Below are positions 42,374 through 51,067 of a DNA stretch of 64,000 nucleotides, piece after piece (positions within the stretch are counted from its first letter, which is position 1; each line of letters opens with the position of its first letter). The notes under the pieces were generated by a model. It worked only from the letters and a program-made list of their open reading frames with translations, was not told where the DNA came from and searched no databases. Both the position numbers and the translations under genes were made by a program. The stretch spans positions 62,001-126,000 of the forward strand of contig NZ_FRAS01000009.1 of assembly GCF_900142395.1 (NCBI RefSeq), in the 5' to 3' direction. This DNA is from Hymenobacter psychrotolerans DSM 18569. Its GTDB lineage: Bacteria > Bacteroidota > Bacteroidia > Cytophagales > Hymenobacteraceae.

Positions 42374-43789
42374 TTACCTGGCCAGAGCCAAGCCCTTAAG
42401 CCGGCCCAGCTCCAGCATCAGCGCAAACGCCTCGTCGTACTCGTTCCGGATTTTGCCTTCGAGAATGGCATCCAGCAAGGCTTCCTTCAGCTCGCCTACT
42501 TCACGGCTCGGTTTCAGGCCAAAGGTTTCCATGATGATTTCGCCGGTAATAACCGGCTTGAAGTTGCGCAGGTGGTCTTTTTCCTCCACTTCCTTCAGCT
42601 TCTGCTCCACCACATCAAAGTTGCGCAGGTAGCGGTTCTTGCGGTCGTAGTCTTTGCTGGTGATGTCGGCGCGGCAGAGCAGCATAAGCCGGTCAATGTC
42701 GTCGCCGGCCTCGAACAGAAGGCGCCGCACCGCCGAGTCCGTCACGATTTCCTTGGACAGCACAATGGGCCGCAGATGCAGGCGCACCAGCTTCTGCACC
42801 TGGCGCATTTCTTCGCCCAGGGGCAGCTTGAGGTCGGTGAAGATGCCCGGCACCCAGCGCGCACCCTTGTCTTCGTGCCCGTGGAAAGTCCAGCCCACGC
42901 GCTTGTCGTAGCGCTTGGTGGCGGGCTTGGCAATGTCGTGCAGGATGGCCGCCCAGCGCAGCCACAGGTCGCCGCCGGCCGCCACCACATTGTCGAGGAC
43001 CTGCAATGTGTGGTAGAAGTTGTCTTTATGCGCGTGCTGGCCCACTTTATCCACGCCCTGCAGCTGGGCCATCTTCGGGAAGATGAGCGCCAGCAGCCCG
43101 CTGCTGAACAGCAGCTTGAAGCCATAGCTGGGCTTCGGGGCCATGATAATCTTGTTCAGCTCGGTCGTAATCCGCTCCTGCGACACAATCTTGATGCGCT
43201 CTTTATTGCGGGCCAGCGCGTCGAACGTGTCGGGGTCAATATCGAAGTCCAGCTGGGTGGCAAACCGAATGGCACGCAGCATGCGCAGCGGGTCGTCGGA
43301 GAAGGTAATGTCCGGGTCGAGGGGCGTCCGGATGAGCTTGCGCCGCAGGTCGCCCATGCCATCATAGCGGTCCACGAGCGTGCCGAAGTCTTCCGGGTTC
43401 AAACTCAGGCCGAGGGCGTTGATGGTGAAGTCGCGGCGGGCCAGGTCCTCTTCCAGCGTGCCGGCTTCCACTTCGGGCTTGCGGCTCTCGGCGCGGTAGC
43501 TTTCCTTGCGGGCACCCACAAACTCCACCTCAATGTCGGGCGTGGGCAGCATGGCCGTGCCGAAGTTTTTGAACACCGTCACGCGGGGCCGGCCGGGCAG
43601 CAGGCGGCCCACCGTCTGCGCCAGCTGAATTCCGTCGCCGACGCACACCACGTCTACGTCCTTGCTCTCCCGCCCCAGCGCCAGGTCCCGCACGTAGCCC
43701 CCGATTACGTAGGCCGGGAAGCCCAGCTCGCCGGCGGCAGCGGCAATGGTACGGAACAGCGGAAGCTCGGGCAGTTGAGGAGTATTCAT
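42374..43789 (-). CDS. cca: CCA tRNA nucleotidyltransferase (with HD domain)
   Basis: 471 residues from ATG 43789. Adds or repairs the CCA end of tRNA. The nucleotidyltransferase loop is GGYVRDLALGRESKDVDVV (30-48, metal residues Asp44 and Asp46), then RRDFTINAL, DPLRMLRAIRFA, and a C-terminal HD phosphohydrolase domain (LRWAAILHDIAKPA; KLVRLHLRP). The tRNA-Lys gene here does not encode CCA, so the enzyme is essential. The frame extends 117 nt upstream but past the -7 box at 43808-43815. Confidence 0.95.
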   Translation of the reverse strand: MNTPQLPELPLFRTIAAAAGELGFPAYVIGGYVRDLALGRESKDVDVVCVGDGIQLAQTVGRLLPGRPRVTVFKNFGTAMLPTPDIEVEFVGARKESYRAESRKPEVEAGTLEEDLARRDFTINALGLSLNPEDFGTLVDRYDGMGDLRRKLIRTPLDPDITFSDDPLRMLRAIRFATQLDFDIDPDTFDALARNKERIKIVSQERITTELNKIIMAPKPSYGFKLLFSSGLLALIFPKMAQLQGVDKVGQHAHKDNFYHTLQVLDNVVAAGGDLWLRWAAILHDIAKPATKRYDKRVGWTFHGHEDKGARWVPGIFTDLKLPLGEEMRQVQKLVRLHLRPIVLSKEIVTDSAVRRLLFEAGDDIDRLMLLCRADITSKDYDRKNRYLRNFDVVEQKLKEVEEKDHLRNFKPVITGEIIMETFGLKPSREVGELKEALLDAILEGKIRNEYDEAFALMLELGRLKGLALAR

Positions 43790-43807
43790 GCAAAACGGAT
43801 TAGACTT

Positions 43808-43815
43808 CAAAGGTA
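43808..43815 (-). promoter_or_regulatory. -7 box of cca
   Basis: TACCTTTG on the minus strand, 19 nt upstream of the ATG. No -33 box is apparent. Confidence 0.55.
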
Positions 43816-43916
43816 CGCCACAGCCACTATTGCCGGGGTTTGTGCTTGCTCCATGACGGGCTTGGTTAGTCCCGGCGGGCCGGCTACCACTAGCAGGCTC
43901 AGGCAATTCGAAAACG

Positions 43917-43953
43917 AAAAAGCTCCTTCAGACCAGGTCTGAAGGAGCTTTTT
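43917..43953 (-). terminator. Terminator of the small lipoprotein gene
   Basis: AAAAAGCTCCTTCAGACC pairs perfectly with its complement, 23 nt after the stop at 43976 on the minus strand. Confidence 0.85.
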
Positions 43954-43975
43954 AAGGTCCGGGAGGACCGGAAAA

Positions 43976-44257
43976 TTACTGCTTGGCAGGAACTTCCTCT
44001 ACTACTTTGTTGGCTTCTTTGTTTACTACAACAGCCGTGTCGCCAGCTTCGGGAGCCATGTCGGCCTTCACGTCAGCAGCAGCGTTGTCGGTAGCGTTTT
44101 CAACTGCGTCGCCGGCGTTTTCGGTAGCGTTGGCAGCATCGGTAGCAGCGCTTTCGGCCGTAGCTTCAGCGTTTTCCTGAGTCTTTTCCGAGCACGAAGC
44201 CAGAGCGAAAGGAGCGAAAGCGGCGAGAACGAGCAGGGATTTGAACGAGCGTTTCAT
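43976..44257 (-). CDS. Small Ala/Asn-rich lipoprotein
   Basis: 93 residues from ATG 44257. Lipobox FALASC with Cys22. The mature part is one Ala-rich amphipathic helix with repeated ATENAGDAVENAT-like heptads, like LEA-type or bacterial Lpp-like helices, ending EVPAKQ. It could protect the envelope or bridge it to the wall, but nothing specific can be read. The codons upstream of ATG 44257 in the longer frame (to 44464) are Cys- and Arg-rich and unnatural, so they are excluded. Confidence 0.75.
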   Translation of the reverse strand: MKRSFKSLLVLAAFAPFALASCSEKTQENAEATAESAATDAANATENAGDAVENATDNAAADVKADMAPEAGDTAVVVNKEANKVVEEVPAKQ

Positions 44258-44387
44258 AGTGAGTTGGGTATGGAGTTTCTGAACAAAGAATTCCCGCTTC
44301 ATACGCCGCCGCCCAAATGGTAACCCGCCGGACCAATATTTTTTGTAGCCGGCACCAGCCAAACACTTTACTGAACACCAGCAGCCT

Positions 44388-44969
44388 TTAGTCGCGCAGC
44401 ACTTCCAGCAAGCCATCCGGCAGCACCCGCACCACCCGCGACGGGGTAGCCGGCGTAGCATCATCCTGGCGCCAGTGGGCCACGTACTCCACTTTGCGCA
44501 CCAGCTGCGGGTTAATTTCGGCGTATATGCCTGGCGTGGCCTCCCCGCTCAGGTTAGCCGACGTAGATACCAGCCCGTGCCCCAGCCGGCGTACTACTTT
44601 GCTGCAAAACTCGTCGGTAAGCACCACCCGCAGCCCGATAGTGCCATCCGGGGCCAGCAGGTTCGGGGCCAGCAGGCGGCTGCCCGGCACTACGTAGGTG
44701 GTAGGCCGGGTTTGGGTAGCCAGGAGCTCCGTCAGGTTCGGGGGTACTACGGCAGCATACCGGGCAAACATAGCCTCGTCGGCCACCAGCACAATGCAGG
44801 CTTTATTGGAGGGGCGGTTTTTGAGTTGGTACACCTTCTCCACGGCCGGCGGCGCCTCCGCGTCGCAGCCCAGGCCCCACACGGTATCCGTCGGGTACAG
44901 AATCACCTGCTGCATCAGCAGCGCATCCACTGCCGCATCTACTTCTTCACGGAAGAATTTGGTACTCAT
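44388..44969 (-). CDS. tsaC: L-threonylcarbamoyladenylate synthase (Sua5/YciO/YrdC family)
   Basis: 193 residues, the short TsaC form without the Sua5 C-terminal domain. Uses threonine, bicarbonate and ATP to make the precursor of the t6A base at position 37 of ANN-decoding tRNAs. Motifs: VILYPTDTVWGLGCDA (22-37), KNRPSNKACIVLV, GTIGLRVV and LVSTSANLSGEATP. Normal length and no anomalies. It lies 75 bp upstream of mce in the minus direction (mce precedes it), possibly on one transcript. Confidence 0.93.
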   Translation of the reverse strand: MSTKFFREEVDAAVDALLMQQVILYPTDTVWGLGCDAEAPPAVEKVYQLKNRPSNKACIVLVADEAMFARYAAVVPPNLTELLATQTRPTTYVVPGSRLLAPNLLAPDGTIGLRVVLTDEFCSKVVRRLGHGLVSTSANLSGEATPGIYAEINPQLVRKVEYVAHWRQDDATPATPSRVVRVLPDGLLEVLRD

Positions 44970-45043
44970 AAGCCAGGCCGGTTGAAATCAGGAAGTGAAA
45001 TCGAGATATGGAAGTGCAGCTACGCGCAGTACAGGCCGCCCGC

Positions 45044-45451
45044 TTACTCTTTGATGGACTGGCACAGCTCCACCAGCACTCCGCCCGCCGATTTCGGATG
45101 CACGAAACATACGAGCTTGTTGTCGGCGCCGCGCTTGGGCTCCTCGTTCAGGAGCTGAAAGCCCTCGGCCCGCAGCCGCGCCATTTCGGCCCGGATGTCG
45201 TCTACCTCAAAAGCCACATGGTGAATTCCTTCCGGCTTTTTCTCCAGGTACCGCGTAATGGCGCTATCGGGCGAGGTGCCGGCCAGCAGCTCTATCTTGG
45301 AGCCGCCTACCTGAAAAAACACGGTATCCACGGCCTCAGAGGCCACATGCTCCTGCTTATAAGGCTCCTGCCCCAGCAGCTTTGTGTATAAGGCAGTGGC
45401 CGCCGTCAGGTCTTTAACGGCGAGGCCCAGGTGTTCGAGGTTGGTGAGCAT
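45044..45451 (-). CDS. mce: Methylmalonyl-CoA epimerase
   Basis: 135 residues, single-domain vicinal-oxygen-chelate fold. Interconverts (2R)- and (2S)-methylmalonyl-CoA in propionate/succinate metabolism. Probable metal ligands are His7 (NLEHLGLAV), His78 (EGIHHVAFEV) and Glu128 (GGVLVELC), with Glu54 in the fourth site. The methylmalonyl-CoA mutase genes are not in this window. It diverges from iscS, with about 150 bp between. Confidence 0.92.
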   Translation of the reverse strand: MLTNLEHLGLAVKDLTAATALYTKLLGQEPYKQEHVASEAVDTVFFQVGGSKIELLAGTSPDSAITRYLEKKPEGIHHVAFEVDDIRAEMARLRAEGFQLLNEEPKRGADNKLVCFVHPKSAGGVLVELCQSIKE

Positions 45452-45505
45452 GGGTTAGTCGAAAATGCGGCTTGGCCCCATAGCGGGGCTTCTTTGTATT
45501 TGTTC

Positions 45506-45513
45506 TACTTTTG
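45506..45513 (+). promoter_or_regulatory. Candidate -7 box of iscS
   Basis: TACTTTTG fits TAnnTTTG; it is about 95 nt upstream of the iscS ATG, giving an 85-nt leader with no recognised riboswitch or IscR-like site. Confidence 0.5.
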
Positions 45514-45604
45514 CAAGTGCAAATGTGGGAAGAAACGAAAACCTGTTTACTGGTTTTTGTGTTCTACCTGCGAATGATTCTCCGCTGAAACCAGACTCCG
45601 AGCC

Positions 45605-46819
45605 ATGCTCAAGCTACCTATTTACCTCGACAACAACGCTACTACGCCCCTCGACCCGCGTGTGTTGGAGGCAATGATGCCCTACCTGACCGAGGTATTC
45701 GGCAACGCAGCCTCGCGCAACCACCCGTTTGGTTGGGCGGCCGAAGAAGCTGTAGACTATGCCCGCGAGCAGATTGCCGGCCTTATCAACTGCGACCCTA
45801 AAGAAATCATCTTCACTTCCGGTGCCACCGAATCCGACAACCTGGGCATCAAAGGGGTGTTTGAGATGTACTCGCAGAAGGGCAACCACATCATCACGGC
45901 CACGACGGAGCACAAAGCCGTGCTCGACACCTGCAAGCACATCGAGAAGCTGGGTGGCCGCGTAACCTACCTGCCCGTTAACGCGGAAGGCCTCATCAGC
46001 CTGGAAGAGCTGGAAGCTGCCATGACCCCGGAAACCATCTTGGTGACCATCATGTACGGCAACAACGAAACCGGCACCATTCAGCCCATTCGCGAAATTG
46101 CTGCCATTGCCCACAAGCATGGCGCTCTGTTCATGACGGATGGCACCCAGGCCGTAGGCAAGATTCCGGTAGACGTACTAGCCGACGGCATCGACCTGAT
46201 GGCCTTCACGGCTCACAAGATGTACGGCCCTAAAGGCGTAGGTGCTCTGTATGTGCGCCGCAAAAACCCACGTGTGAAAGTAACCGCCCAGATGGACGGC
46301 GGCGGACACGAGCGGGGCATGCGTTCCGGTACCCTGAACGTGCCCGGCATTGTGGGCCTCGGGAAAGCCTGCGAGCTGGCCAAACAGGACATGGCCGCTG
46401 ACACGGCCCGCCTGAGCGCCATGCGCGACCGGCTGGAGAAAGAGCTGCTGACTCTGGAAGAAAGCTACGTAAACGGCTCGGTGGAGCACCGCCTGCCCCA
46501 CGTGGCCAATATCAGCTTCAAGTACGTGGAAGGCGAAGGCCTGATGATGGGCGTGAAAGACCTGGCCGTATCGTCCGGCTCGGCTTGTACGTCCGCCTCT
46601 CTGGAGCCTTCGTACGTACTTAAGGCCCTGGGCCTGAGCGACGACCTCGCCCACAGCTCCCTGCGCTTCGGCCTGAGCCGCTTCACCACCGACGAGCAGA
46701 TCGACTACGCCATCAACCACGTGAAGGAGGCCGTAACGAAGCTGCGTGAAATGTCGCCGCTGTGGGAGATGTTCAAGGAAGGCATCGACCTCAACTCGAT
46801 TGAGTGGGCGGAGCATTAA
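45605..46819 (+). CDS. iscS: Cysteine desulfurase IscS
   Basis: 404 residues, full length. PLP enzyme that takes sulfur from cysteine for Fe-S assembly. PLP lysine Lys205 ([11 protein letters not shown]), catalytic His103 (TTEHKAV), and active-site Cys328 in a [10 protein letters not shown] loop that marks the group I IscS form. Start ATG 45605 begins [15 protein letters not shown], as in the family. The scaffold gene iscU follows 96 bp later. The intergenic gap contains imperfect TTCTGAGTTC repeats. Confidence 0.97.
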   Translation: MLKLPIYLDNNATTPLDPRVLEAMMPYLTEVFGNAASRNHPFGWAAEEAVDYAREQIAGLINCDPKEIIFTSGATESDNLGIKGVFEMYSQKGNHIITATTEHKAVLDTCKHIEKLGGRVTYLPVNAEGLISLEELEAAMTPETILVTIMYGNNETGTIQPIREIAAIAHKHGALFMTDGTQAVGKIPVDVLADGIDLMAFTAHKMYGPKGVGALYVRRKNPRVKVTAQMDGGGHERGMRSGTLNVPGIVGLGKACELAKQDMAADTARLSAMRDRLEKELLTLEESYVNGSVEHRLPHVANISFKYVEGEGLMMGVKDLAVSSGSACTSASLEPSYVLKALGLSDDLAHSSLRFGLSRFTTDEQIDYAINHVKEAVTKLREMSPLWEMFKEGIDLNSIEWAEH

Positions 46820-46915
46820 TCGGTTAGAGCTCAGAAGGGAGAACCAAGAAGTTAGTTTGGCTGCTCGTTCTGAGTTCTGAGTTCTAAAATCTGACATCTA
46901 AATTTCAATAAAGCC

Positions 46916-47332
46916 ATGGCTTACTCCGATAAGGTAATCGACCATTACAGCAACCCCCGCAACGTGGGCACGCTGGACAAAAGCAAAAAAAACGTAGGTA
47001 CCGGCCTGGTAGGCGCGCCTGAGTGCGGCGACGTAATGCGTCTGCAGATTGAGGTAGACGAAACCACCAACACCATCACCGACGCCAAATTCAAAACCTT
47101 CGGCTGCGGCTCGGCTATTGCCTCCTCGTCGTTGGCGACGGAGTGGCTGAAGGGCAAGACCGTGGACGAGGCCCTGGCCATCGACAACATGGAAATTGTG
47201 GAAGAGCTGGCGCTGCCGCCCGTGAAAATCCACTGCTCGGTGCTGGCTGAAGACGCCATCAAATCGGCCATCAACGACTACCGCGTGAAAAACGGAATGC
47301 CGGAGCTGGAAATGGCGAAGTCGCACCACTAG
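46916..47332 (+). CDS. iscU: Iron-sulfur scaffold protein IscU
   Basis: 138 residues. Scaffold on which new clusters are built. The three conserved cysteines are Cys37 (APECGD), Cys64 (FGCGSA) and Cys107 (KIHCS), with Asp39 also in place. The usual LPPVK motif, the HscA-binding site, is intact (LPPVKIHCS), even though hscA/hscB are not nearby. Immediately downstream of iscS. Confidence 0.97.
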   Translation: MAYSDKVIDHYSNPRNVGTLDKSKKNVGTGLVGAPECGDVMRLQIEVDETTNTITDAKFKTFGCGSAIASSSLATEWLKGKTVDEALAIDNMEIVEELALPPVKIHCSVLAEDAIKSAINDYRVKNGMPELEMAKSHH

Positions 47333-47341
47333 CCAGGACTG

Positions 47342-47475
47342 AATGAGCGAGTGAGCGAATGAGTGCTGTCCGTGGCACTTTATTCGCTCACTCGTTTATT
47401 GTGTAAAAGGATGAGCAGGAGTCGTACAGCATACAACACCTATTTGCTCATCTACTCATTCAACCATTCACCCAT
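47342..47475. repeat. Degenerate GAATGAG / CTCATTC mirrored tract
   Basis: 47342-47366 and 47375-47400 are imperfect inverted copies (AATGAGCGAGTGAGCGAATG and its complement) around TGTCCGTG; a second, looser pair continues to 47475 with CTCATCTACTCATTCAACC. It follows iscU and ends right before the next ATG, as at 30685-30773. Confidence 0.65.
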
Positions 47476-47481
47476 TGCCCC

Positions 47482-47892
47482 ATGGACGTTACGCCCTCCG
47501 ACGTACACGTAGAAAGTGCCCGGATTCAGCGACAGATAGAAGACTATCTGGGGCTGGGCCCGGGCAATTTGCTGTTTGAGTTCCGGCAGCTGGATGGCCA
47601 GACCCGCCTGGACCTCATTACAGTGAATCCGCGCCACCAGCAGAGCTTCCTGTTTCGCTACGAAATGGGCCACGACAAGCTGGACGCCTTGCGCAAGATG
47701 CAGGCCTACGTGCAGCGCTACCGCGACGAGGAAAGCTCCTACACCATTCAGTGGCGTGCCCGCGGCGACAAAGAGCTGCAAACGTCCTACTTCCGGGCGC
47801 ACAACGTGTACGAGGCGCTCGACAAGCTGTACTATGGCCGCGACCTGAGCACCATTACGGTATTCAGCGTGGTGCTGAACCCCAGTTCCTGA
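47482..47892 (+). CDS. Conserved hypothetical protein between iscU and iscA
   Basis: 136 residues, starting MDVTPSDVHVESARIQRQ. Mixed alpha/beta, no signal peptide or membrane segment, no cysteine, and so not an Fe-S carrier itself. The middle (FRYEMGHDKLDALRKMQAYVQRYRDEES) and the end (KLYYGRDLSTITVFSVVLNP) look like a compact cytoplasmic domain. No family was recognised. Its place inside an Fe-S assembly cluster suggests a linked role, but it may only be a neighbour. Confidence 0.75.
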   Translation: MDVTPSDVHVESARIQRQIEDYLGLGPGNLLFEFRQLDGQTRLDLITVNPRHQQSFLFRYEMGHDKLDALRKMQAYVQRYRDEESSYTIQWRARGDKELQTSYFRAHNVYEALDKLYYGRDLSTITVFSVVLNPSS

Positions 47893-47917
47893 CGCCGGCC
47901 GGTAGCCAGAAGCACCG

Positions 47918-47949
47918 AAACGGAAGTGCAGACTGCGCTTCCGTTTTTT
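47918..47949 (+). terminator. Terminator after the hypothetical gene
   Basis: AAACGGAAGTGCA pairs with TGCGCTTCCGTTT (one G-U pair) and is followed directly by further T. It ends the iscS-iscU-hypothetical transcript, so iscA has its own promoter. Confidence 0.8.
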
Positions 47950-48003
47950 CTGCGGGGTGAAATTTTGCTGGCAGCTTTTTAGATTCTTTCTGAACAAGCA
48001 GCG

Positions 48004-48011
48004 TACCTTTG
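48004..48011 (+). promoter_or_regulatory. -7 box of iscA
   Basis: TACCTTTG, 77 nt upstream of the iscA ATG and just downstream of a terminator, as expected for an independent promoter. Confidence 0.6.
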
Positions 48012-48087
48012 GTGTTCTGCTTTTTGACAACCTGCTACGGTGGCCTCTCTGGCCGCAGCAGCGGGGTTAGCCTAGCCTCTCCTTCCC

Positions 48088-48414
48088 ATGATTACTGTTT
48101 CTGATAAAGCCAAAGAGAAAGTAGAAAAGCTCATGCGCGACGCAGAGCTGGATGCCACGTACCGCCTGCGCGCTTCGGTAGCGGGTGGTGGCTGCTCGGG
48201 CCTTAGCTACAAGCTCGACTTCGACAACGAGGTGAAGCCCATGGACCAGGAATTCGAGGACAAGGGTGTGCGCGTGGTAGTGGATATGAAAAGCTTCCTC
48301 TACCTGGCCGGCACCGAGCTGGACTTCTCCGACGGTCTGAACGGCAAAGGCTTCTACTTCGATAACCCTAACGCCTCCCGTACCTGCGGTTGCGGCGAGA
48401 GTTTCTCGGTATAA
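48088..48414 (+). CDS. iscA: HesB/IscA-type iron-sulfur carrier protein
   Basis: 108 residues. The three cluster-binding cysteines are Cys36 (GGGCSGLSY), Cys100 and Cys102 (CGCGESF). Such A-type carriers accept clusters from IscU and hand them to target proteins. IscA, ErpA and SufA cannot be separated by sequence alone; the isc context favours IscA. A separate transcript from iscS-iscU is suggested by the terminator and the promoter upstream. Confidence 0.93.
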   Translation: MITVSDKAKEKVEKLMRDAELDATYRLRASVAGGGCSGLSYKLDFDNEVKPMDQEFEDKGVRVVVDMKSFLYLAGTELDFSDGLNGKGFYFDNPNASRTCGCGESFSV

Positions 48415-48456
48415 CCATTGCACTGCCTATACGGGGCTCCTGCCTCGTAGCAATTA

Positions 48457-48498
48457 AAAGAAAAGGCCGCTACCCGGTTGGATAGCGGCCTTTTCTTT
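48457..48498. terminator. Bidirectional terminator
   Basis: AAAGAAAAGGCCGCTA pairs perfectly with its complement around a 10-nt loop, between convergent iscA and the T9SS gene. Confidence 0.9.
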
Positions 48499-48515
48499 GC
48501 TTGAAAGCACTCAGG

Positions 48516-49742
48516 CTACATCTCGCGCAGGAAGCGCTGAACCTGACGCCCGCTGGCAGTCTGTAGTTCCAGGAAGTAGGCCCCGGCCTGAAGCGCCCGC
48601 ACGTCAATCGTGCTGCCGCCGCTCGACTCGCCCGACTGCAGCGCCTGGCCCAGGGCGTTCAGAATGCGGTAGCGCACGGCACCCAGTTCAGGAGCCAGCA
48701 CCACGCTGCCGGTGGTCGGGTTCGGGTAGAATGCAGCGGCCTTGCTGCCTGATTTCACAGCCACCACCGGGGAGAAGGTTTCGGTGCCGTCGGTATCGGT
48801 CTGGCGCAGGCGGTAGTAGCTCACGCCGGCCAGAGGACGGGCGTCAAGCCACTCGTAGCTACGTGCCTGCGTGGTGGTGCCGTGGCCGGCAATGCGGGCA
48901 ATGGTTTCAAACTTATCAGAGCTGGCACCACGCTGCACCTCGAAGCCGGCATTGTCCTTCTCAGAGGCCGTAGACCAGCGTACCTGTGTGCCTTTGGCAG
49001 TAGCGTCAGCCGTAAAGCTTTTCAGCTCTACAGGCAGCGGCGAGTTGCTGCCTATCGTTATGTCATCAATAGCCCACAATTCGTTTGGGCCACTATTCGC
49101 TACAATGTATACTCGTACCTGGGAAGTGCCACCCGGAAGATTGATACGAACATTGCTGAACCCGTCACCGGTATAGTCCCGGCCATTGCCAGCATTGCCG
49201 GGCTGAATGATGGCAGGATTATTATCTCCATCGTAGCCTACTGTGGTTGCTGTTTCACTGCTAAAATTCCAGGTGCTGTTGTTGCGCCCGTTAATTCTCG
49301 CGGTATAATAATACGTAGGCGAGTTATTGACGCTCACATACACTTGAACCTGATCCACGTCGTCCAGGCCGTTGCCTCTTCCGTTGAGTGAGAATGCTCC
49401 TACCCGCAACTGTATGTAATTGCCAGTGAAGTTTGTGAAGTAGCGCGGACGCAGCAGCACCGATTCCGTTGCGTCCGTTACTGCCCATGAACTGCCGGGA
49501 GAGGTATACACGTTGGCACTGGCAGGCTGGTCACTGGCTGACGTAGGAGTGCTACGCAGGGTAGGCTCACCATCATAGCCCAACTCACCGGTTGTGGTGT
49601 TGTTATTGGATCCATTGAACCCCTGCACGGCGGTGGTAGACTGAGCCTGCGAAGCAAGGGTACCGGCACTCAGTGTAGCTGCGAGAAGCAGGGTGCGAGA
49701 AAACACACTGAGTCGGGAAAAGGGTGCGTAAATACGTTGCAT
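48516..49742 (-). CDS. T9SS-secreted protein with jelly-roll head and FN3-like C-terminal module
   Basis: 408 residues. Signal peptide to about 34 (ASQAQ). The N-terminal half is a jelly-roll domain ending in the ELWAIDDITIGS motif; its DNA is visibly richer in A+T than the rest. From about 237 the FN3-like module LPVELKSFTADAT...WSTASEKDNAGFEVQRG...YYRLRQTDTDGTETFSPVV follows, then a type A T9SS sorting domain (FYPNPTTGSVVLAPE ... GAYFLEL). No enzyme motif. The same C-terminal module is present in the next two genes on this strand, so they are part of a surface-protein family. Confidence 0.88.
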   Translation of the reverse strand: MQRIYAPFSRLSVFSRTLLLAATLSAGTLASQAQSTTAVQGFNGSNNNTTTGELGYDGEPTLRSTPTSASDQPASANVYTSPGSSWAVTDATESVLLRPRYFTNFTGNYIQLRVGAFSLNGRGNGLDDVDQVQVYVSVNNSPTYYYTARINGRNNSTWNFSSETATTVGYDGDNNPAIIQPGNAGNGRDYTGDGFSNVRINLPGGTSQVRVYIVANSGPNELWAIDDITIGSNSPLPVELKSFTADATAKGTQVRWSTASEKDNAGFEVQRGASSDKFETIARIAGHGTTTQARSYEWLDARPLAGVSYYRLRQTDTDGTETFSPVVAVKSGSKAAAFYPNPTTGSVVLAPELGAVRYRILNALGQALQSGESSGGSTIDVRALQAGAYFLELQTASGRQVQRFLREM

Positions 49743-50019
49743 GATGGTAGGAGGTTGGCTAATTTTTTATAAATAAAGTCAAATAATTCGTATATCCGAT
49801 TACTGCTACTATTCCTATTTCTACATGCAATAGCATTCTGCTACTCAGCAAGCCCCTCAGCCGCAGCCGCCGTACAGTTGAGCTCCTTAACCTCAGCGAC
49901 ATAGCACACCCCATGCAGCCCGCTCGTGGCGGCAGCACCTTGGAAACATACCAACCGGTTGCCTCCTCCCCGCCCGGTGCCCCGCGCCCTGCGCCCCACC
50001 CGGAAGTCCGGTGCGCACC
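49743..50019. other. Region upstream of the T9SS gene, up to the minisatellite
   Basis: The first 100 bp (49755-49850) are AT-rich and likely hold the promoter for the minus-strand T9SS gene. 49860-50019 is GC-rich and holds decayed units of the 21-bp repeat that follows. No gene is seen. Confidence 0.55.
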
Positions 50020-50187
50020 GGTGGAAACGCAACACGCACGGGTGGAAACGCAACACACACAGGTGGAAGTGACGCGCGCATGGGTGGAAACGTAGCGCGC
50101 ATGGGTGGAAATGGCGCGCGCACGGGTGGAAATGGAATCCGCACGGGTGGAAATGGAATCCGCACGGGTGGAAATGGAATCCGCACG
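50020..50187. repeat. 21-bp tandem minisatellite (8 units)
   Basis: Eight 21-bp units, most starting GGTGGAAA and ending CGCACG; the last three units are identical, earlier ones drift. The unit is a multiple of three and leaves several frames open, giving a false ORF of RTGGNGI-like heptads. It ends about 80 bp before the ATG of the gene at 50268. The core GCACGG-GT-GGAAA resembles GCACGG-CCC-GGAAA, seen on the minus strand of the 12592-12822 minisatellite. Confidence 0.9.
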
Positions 50188-50267
50188 CAGGAAAATGCGC
50201 GGGGTATGGCGGCGCTTCGATTAAGTGAGTACCTTATCCGCGTGTTATTTTCACTTTACCTTATTCC

Positions 50268-50966
50268 ATGAAAAACGATTTGATTGAGGCGCGCCTGCGG
50301 CGCGACACCACCCTGCTCGCCTTCCTGACCGAGCAGAAAGCGCAGTACGCCGACGTGGAGGACGATGTAGCGCCCCTGCGCACCCAGCTACAGCAGACCC
50401 TGGAGCAGGCCCAAACCTTCGCCGATGAGGTGCTGGCCGCCGACTCCGACGCCAACACCACCCACAAGCGCGGCAGCCGCAGCCAGCTCACGGCCCTGCT
50501 CAAGCGCCTGGCCGTGGCCGTGCGCGCCGAAGCCACCGCCACCAACGACACCCGCCTGCTGGCCCTGGCCGGCCGGCCCGGCCAGCTGGCCAAGCTCACC
50601 GAAACCTCGTTTCAGGAGGAAGCGCGCCGCCTGCTGAGCCTGGCCCCCGAGCGGAGCGCGGGCCTGAGCAAGCGCCGCTTCCTGCCCGAGCACTACCAGC
50701 AGGCCCAGAAGCTGCTCCAGGAGTTTCGGGCCACGGCCACCGAAGGCCGCATCAACGACACGGCCGGGGCCGCCGGCCGCAGCGGCCTCGAACGCCTCAT
50801 CAAGGAAACCAGCCGCCTGGGGGCGCGCATCGCGGCGCTGCTGGCCGTGTACCAGGCCGATGAGCCCGAGTTCTGGGCGGCCTTCCAGGGGGCGGCCCGC
50901 GTGGTGCGGCGCGGCGGCCAGCCGGGCACCGGCACTGCTACCCCGCCCCCCGGCCCGGCCCAGTAG
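50268..50966 (+). CDS. Hypothetical helical protein (232 aa)
   Basis: Start MKNDLIEARLRRDTTLLAFL. Almost fully alpha-helical, rich in Ala, Arg, Glu and Gln, with two coiled-coil-like regions (about 25-55 and 160-205), and a Pro/Gly/Thr-rich tail. No signal peptide, membrane segment or known domain. Codon use is very GC-rich, as in neighbours. It lies between a minisatellite and a good terminator and is transcribed alone. Possibly a cytoplasmic structural or regulatory helix bundle; function unknown. Confidence 0.7.
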   Translation: MKNDLIEARLRRDTTLLAFLTEQKAQYADVEDDVAPLRTQLQQTLEQAQTFADEVLAADSDANTTHKRGSRSQLTALLKRLAVAVRAEATATNDTRLLALAGRPGQLAKLTETSFQEEARRLLSLAPERSAGLSKRRFLPEHYQQAQKLLQEFRATATEGRINDTAGAAGRSGLERLIKETSRLGARIAALLAVYQADEPEFWAAFQGAARVVRRGGQPGTGTATPPPGPAQ

Positions 50967-50995
50967 CGCCTTCGGCCTTGGCTGAGCGGCACACA

Positions 50996-51032
50996 AAAAA
51001 AGCCTCTTCCACTGAGTGGAAGAGGCTTTTTT
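50996..51032. terminator. Bidirectional terminator
   Basis: AAAAAAGCCTCTTCCAC pairs perfectly with its complement around TGA, between the convergent hypothetical and T9SS genes. Confidence 0.9.
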
Positions 51033-51067
51033 GCTAGGGCTGAGGCGGGCCGGCGTGGGCCGGGGGC

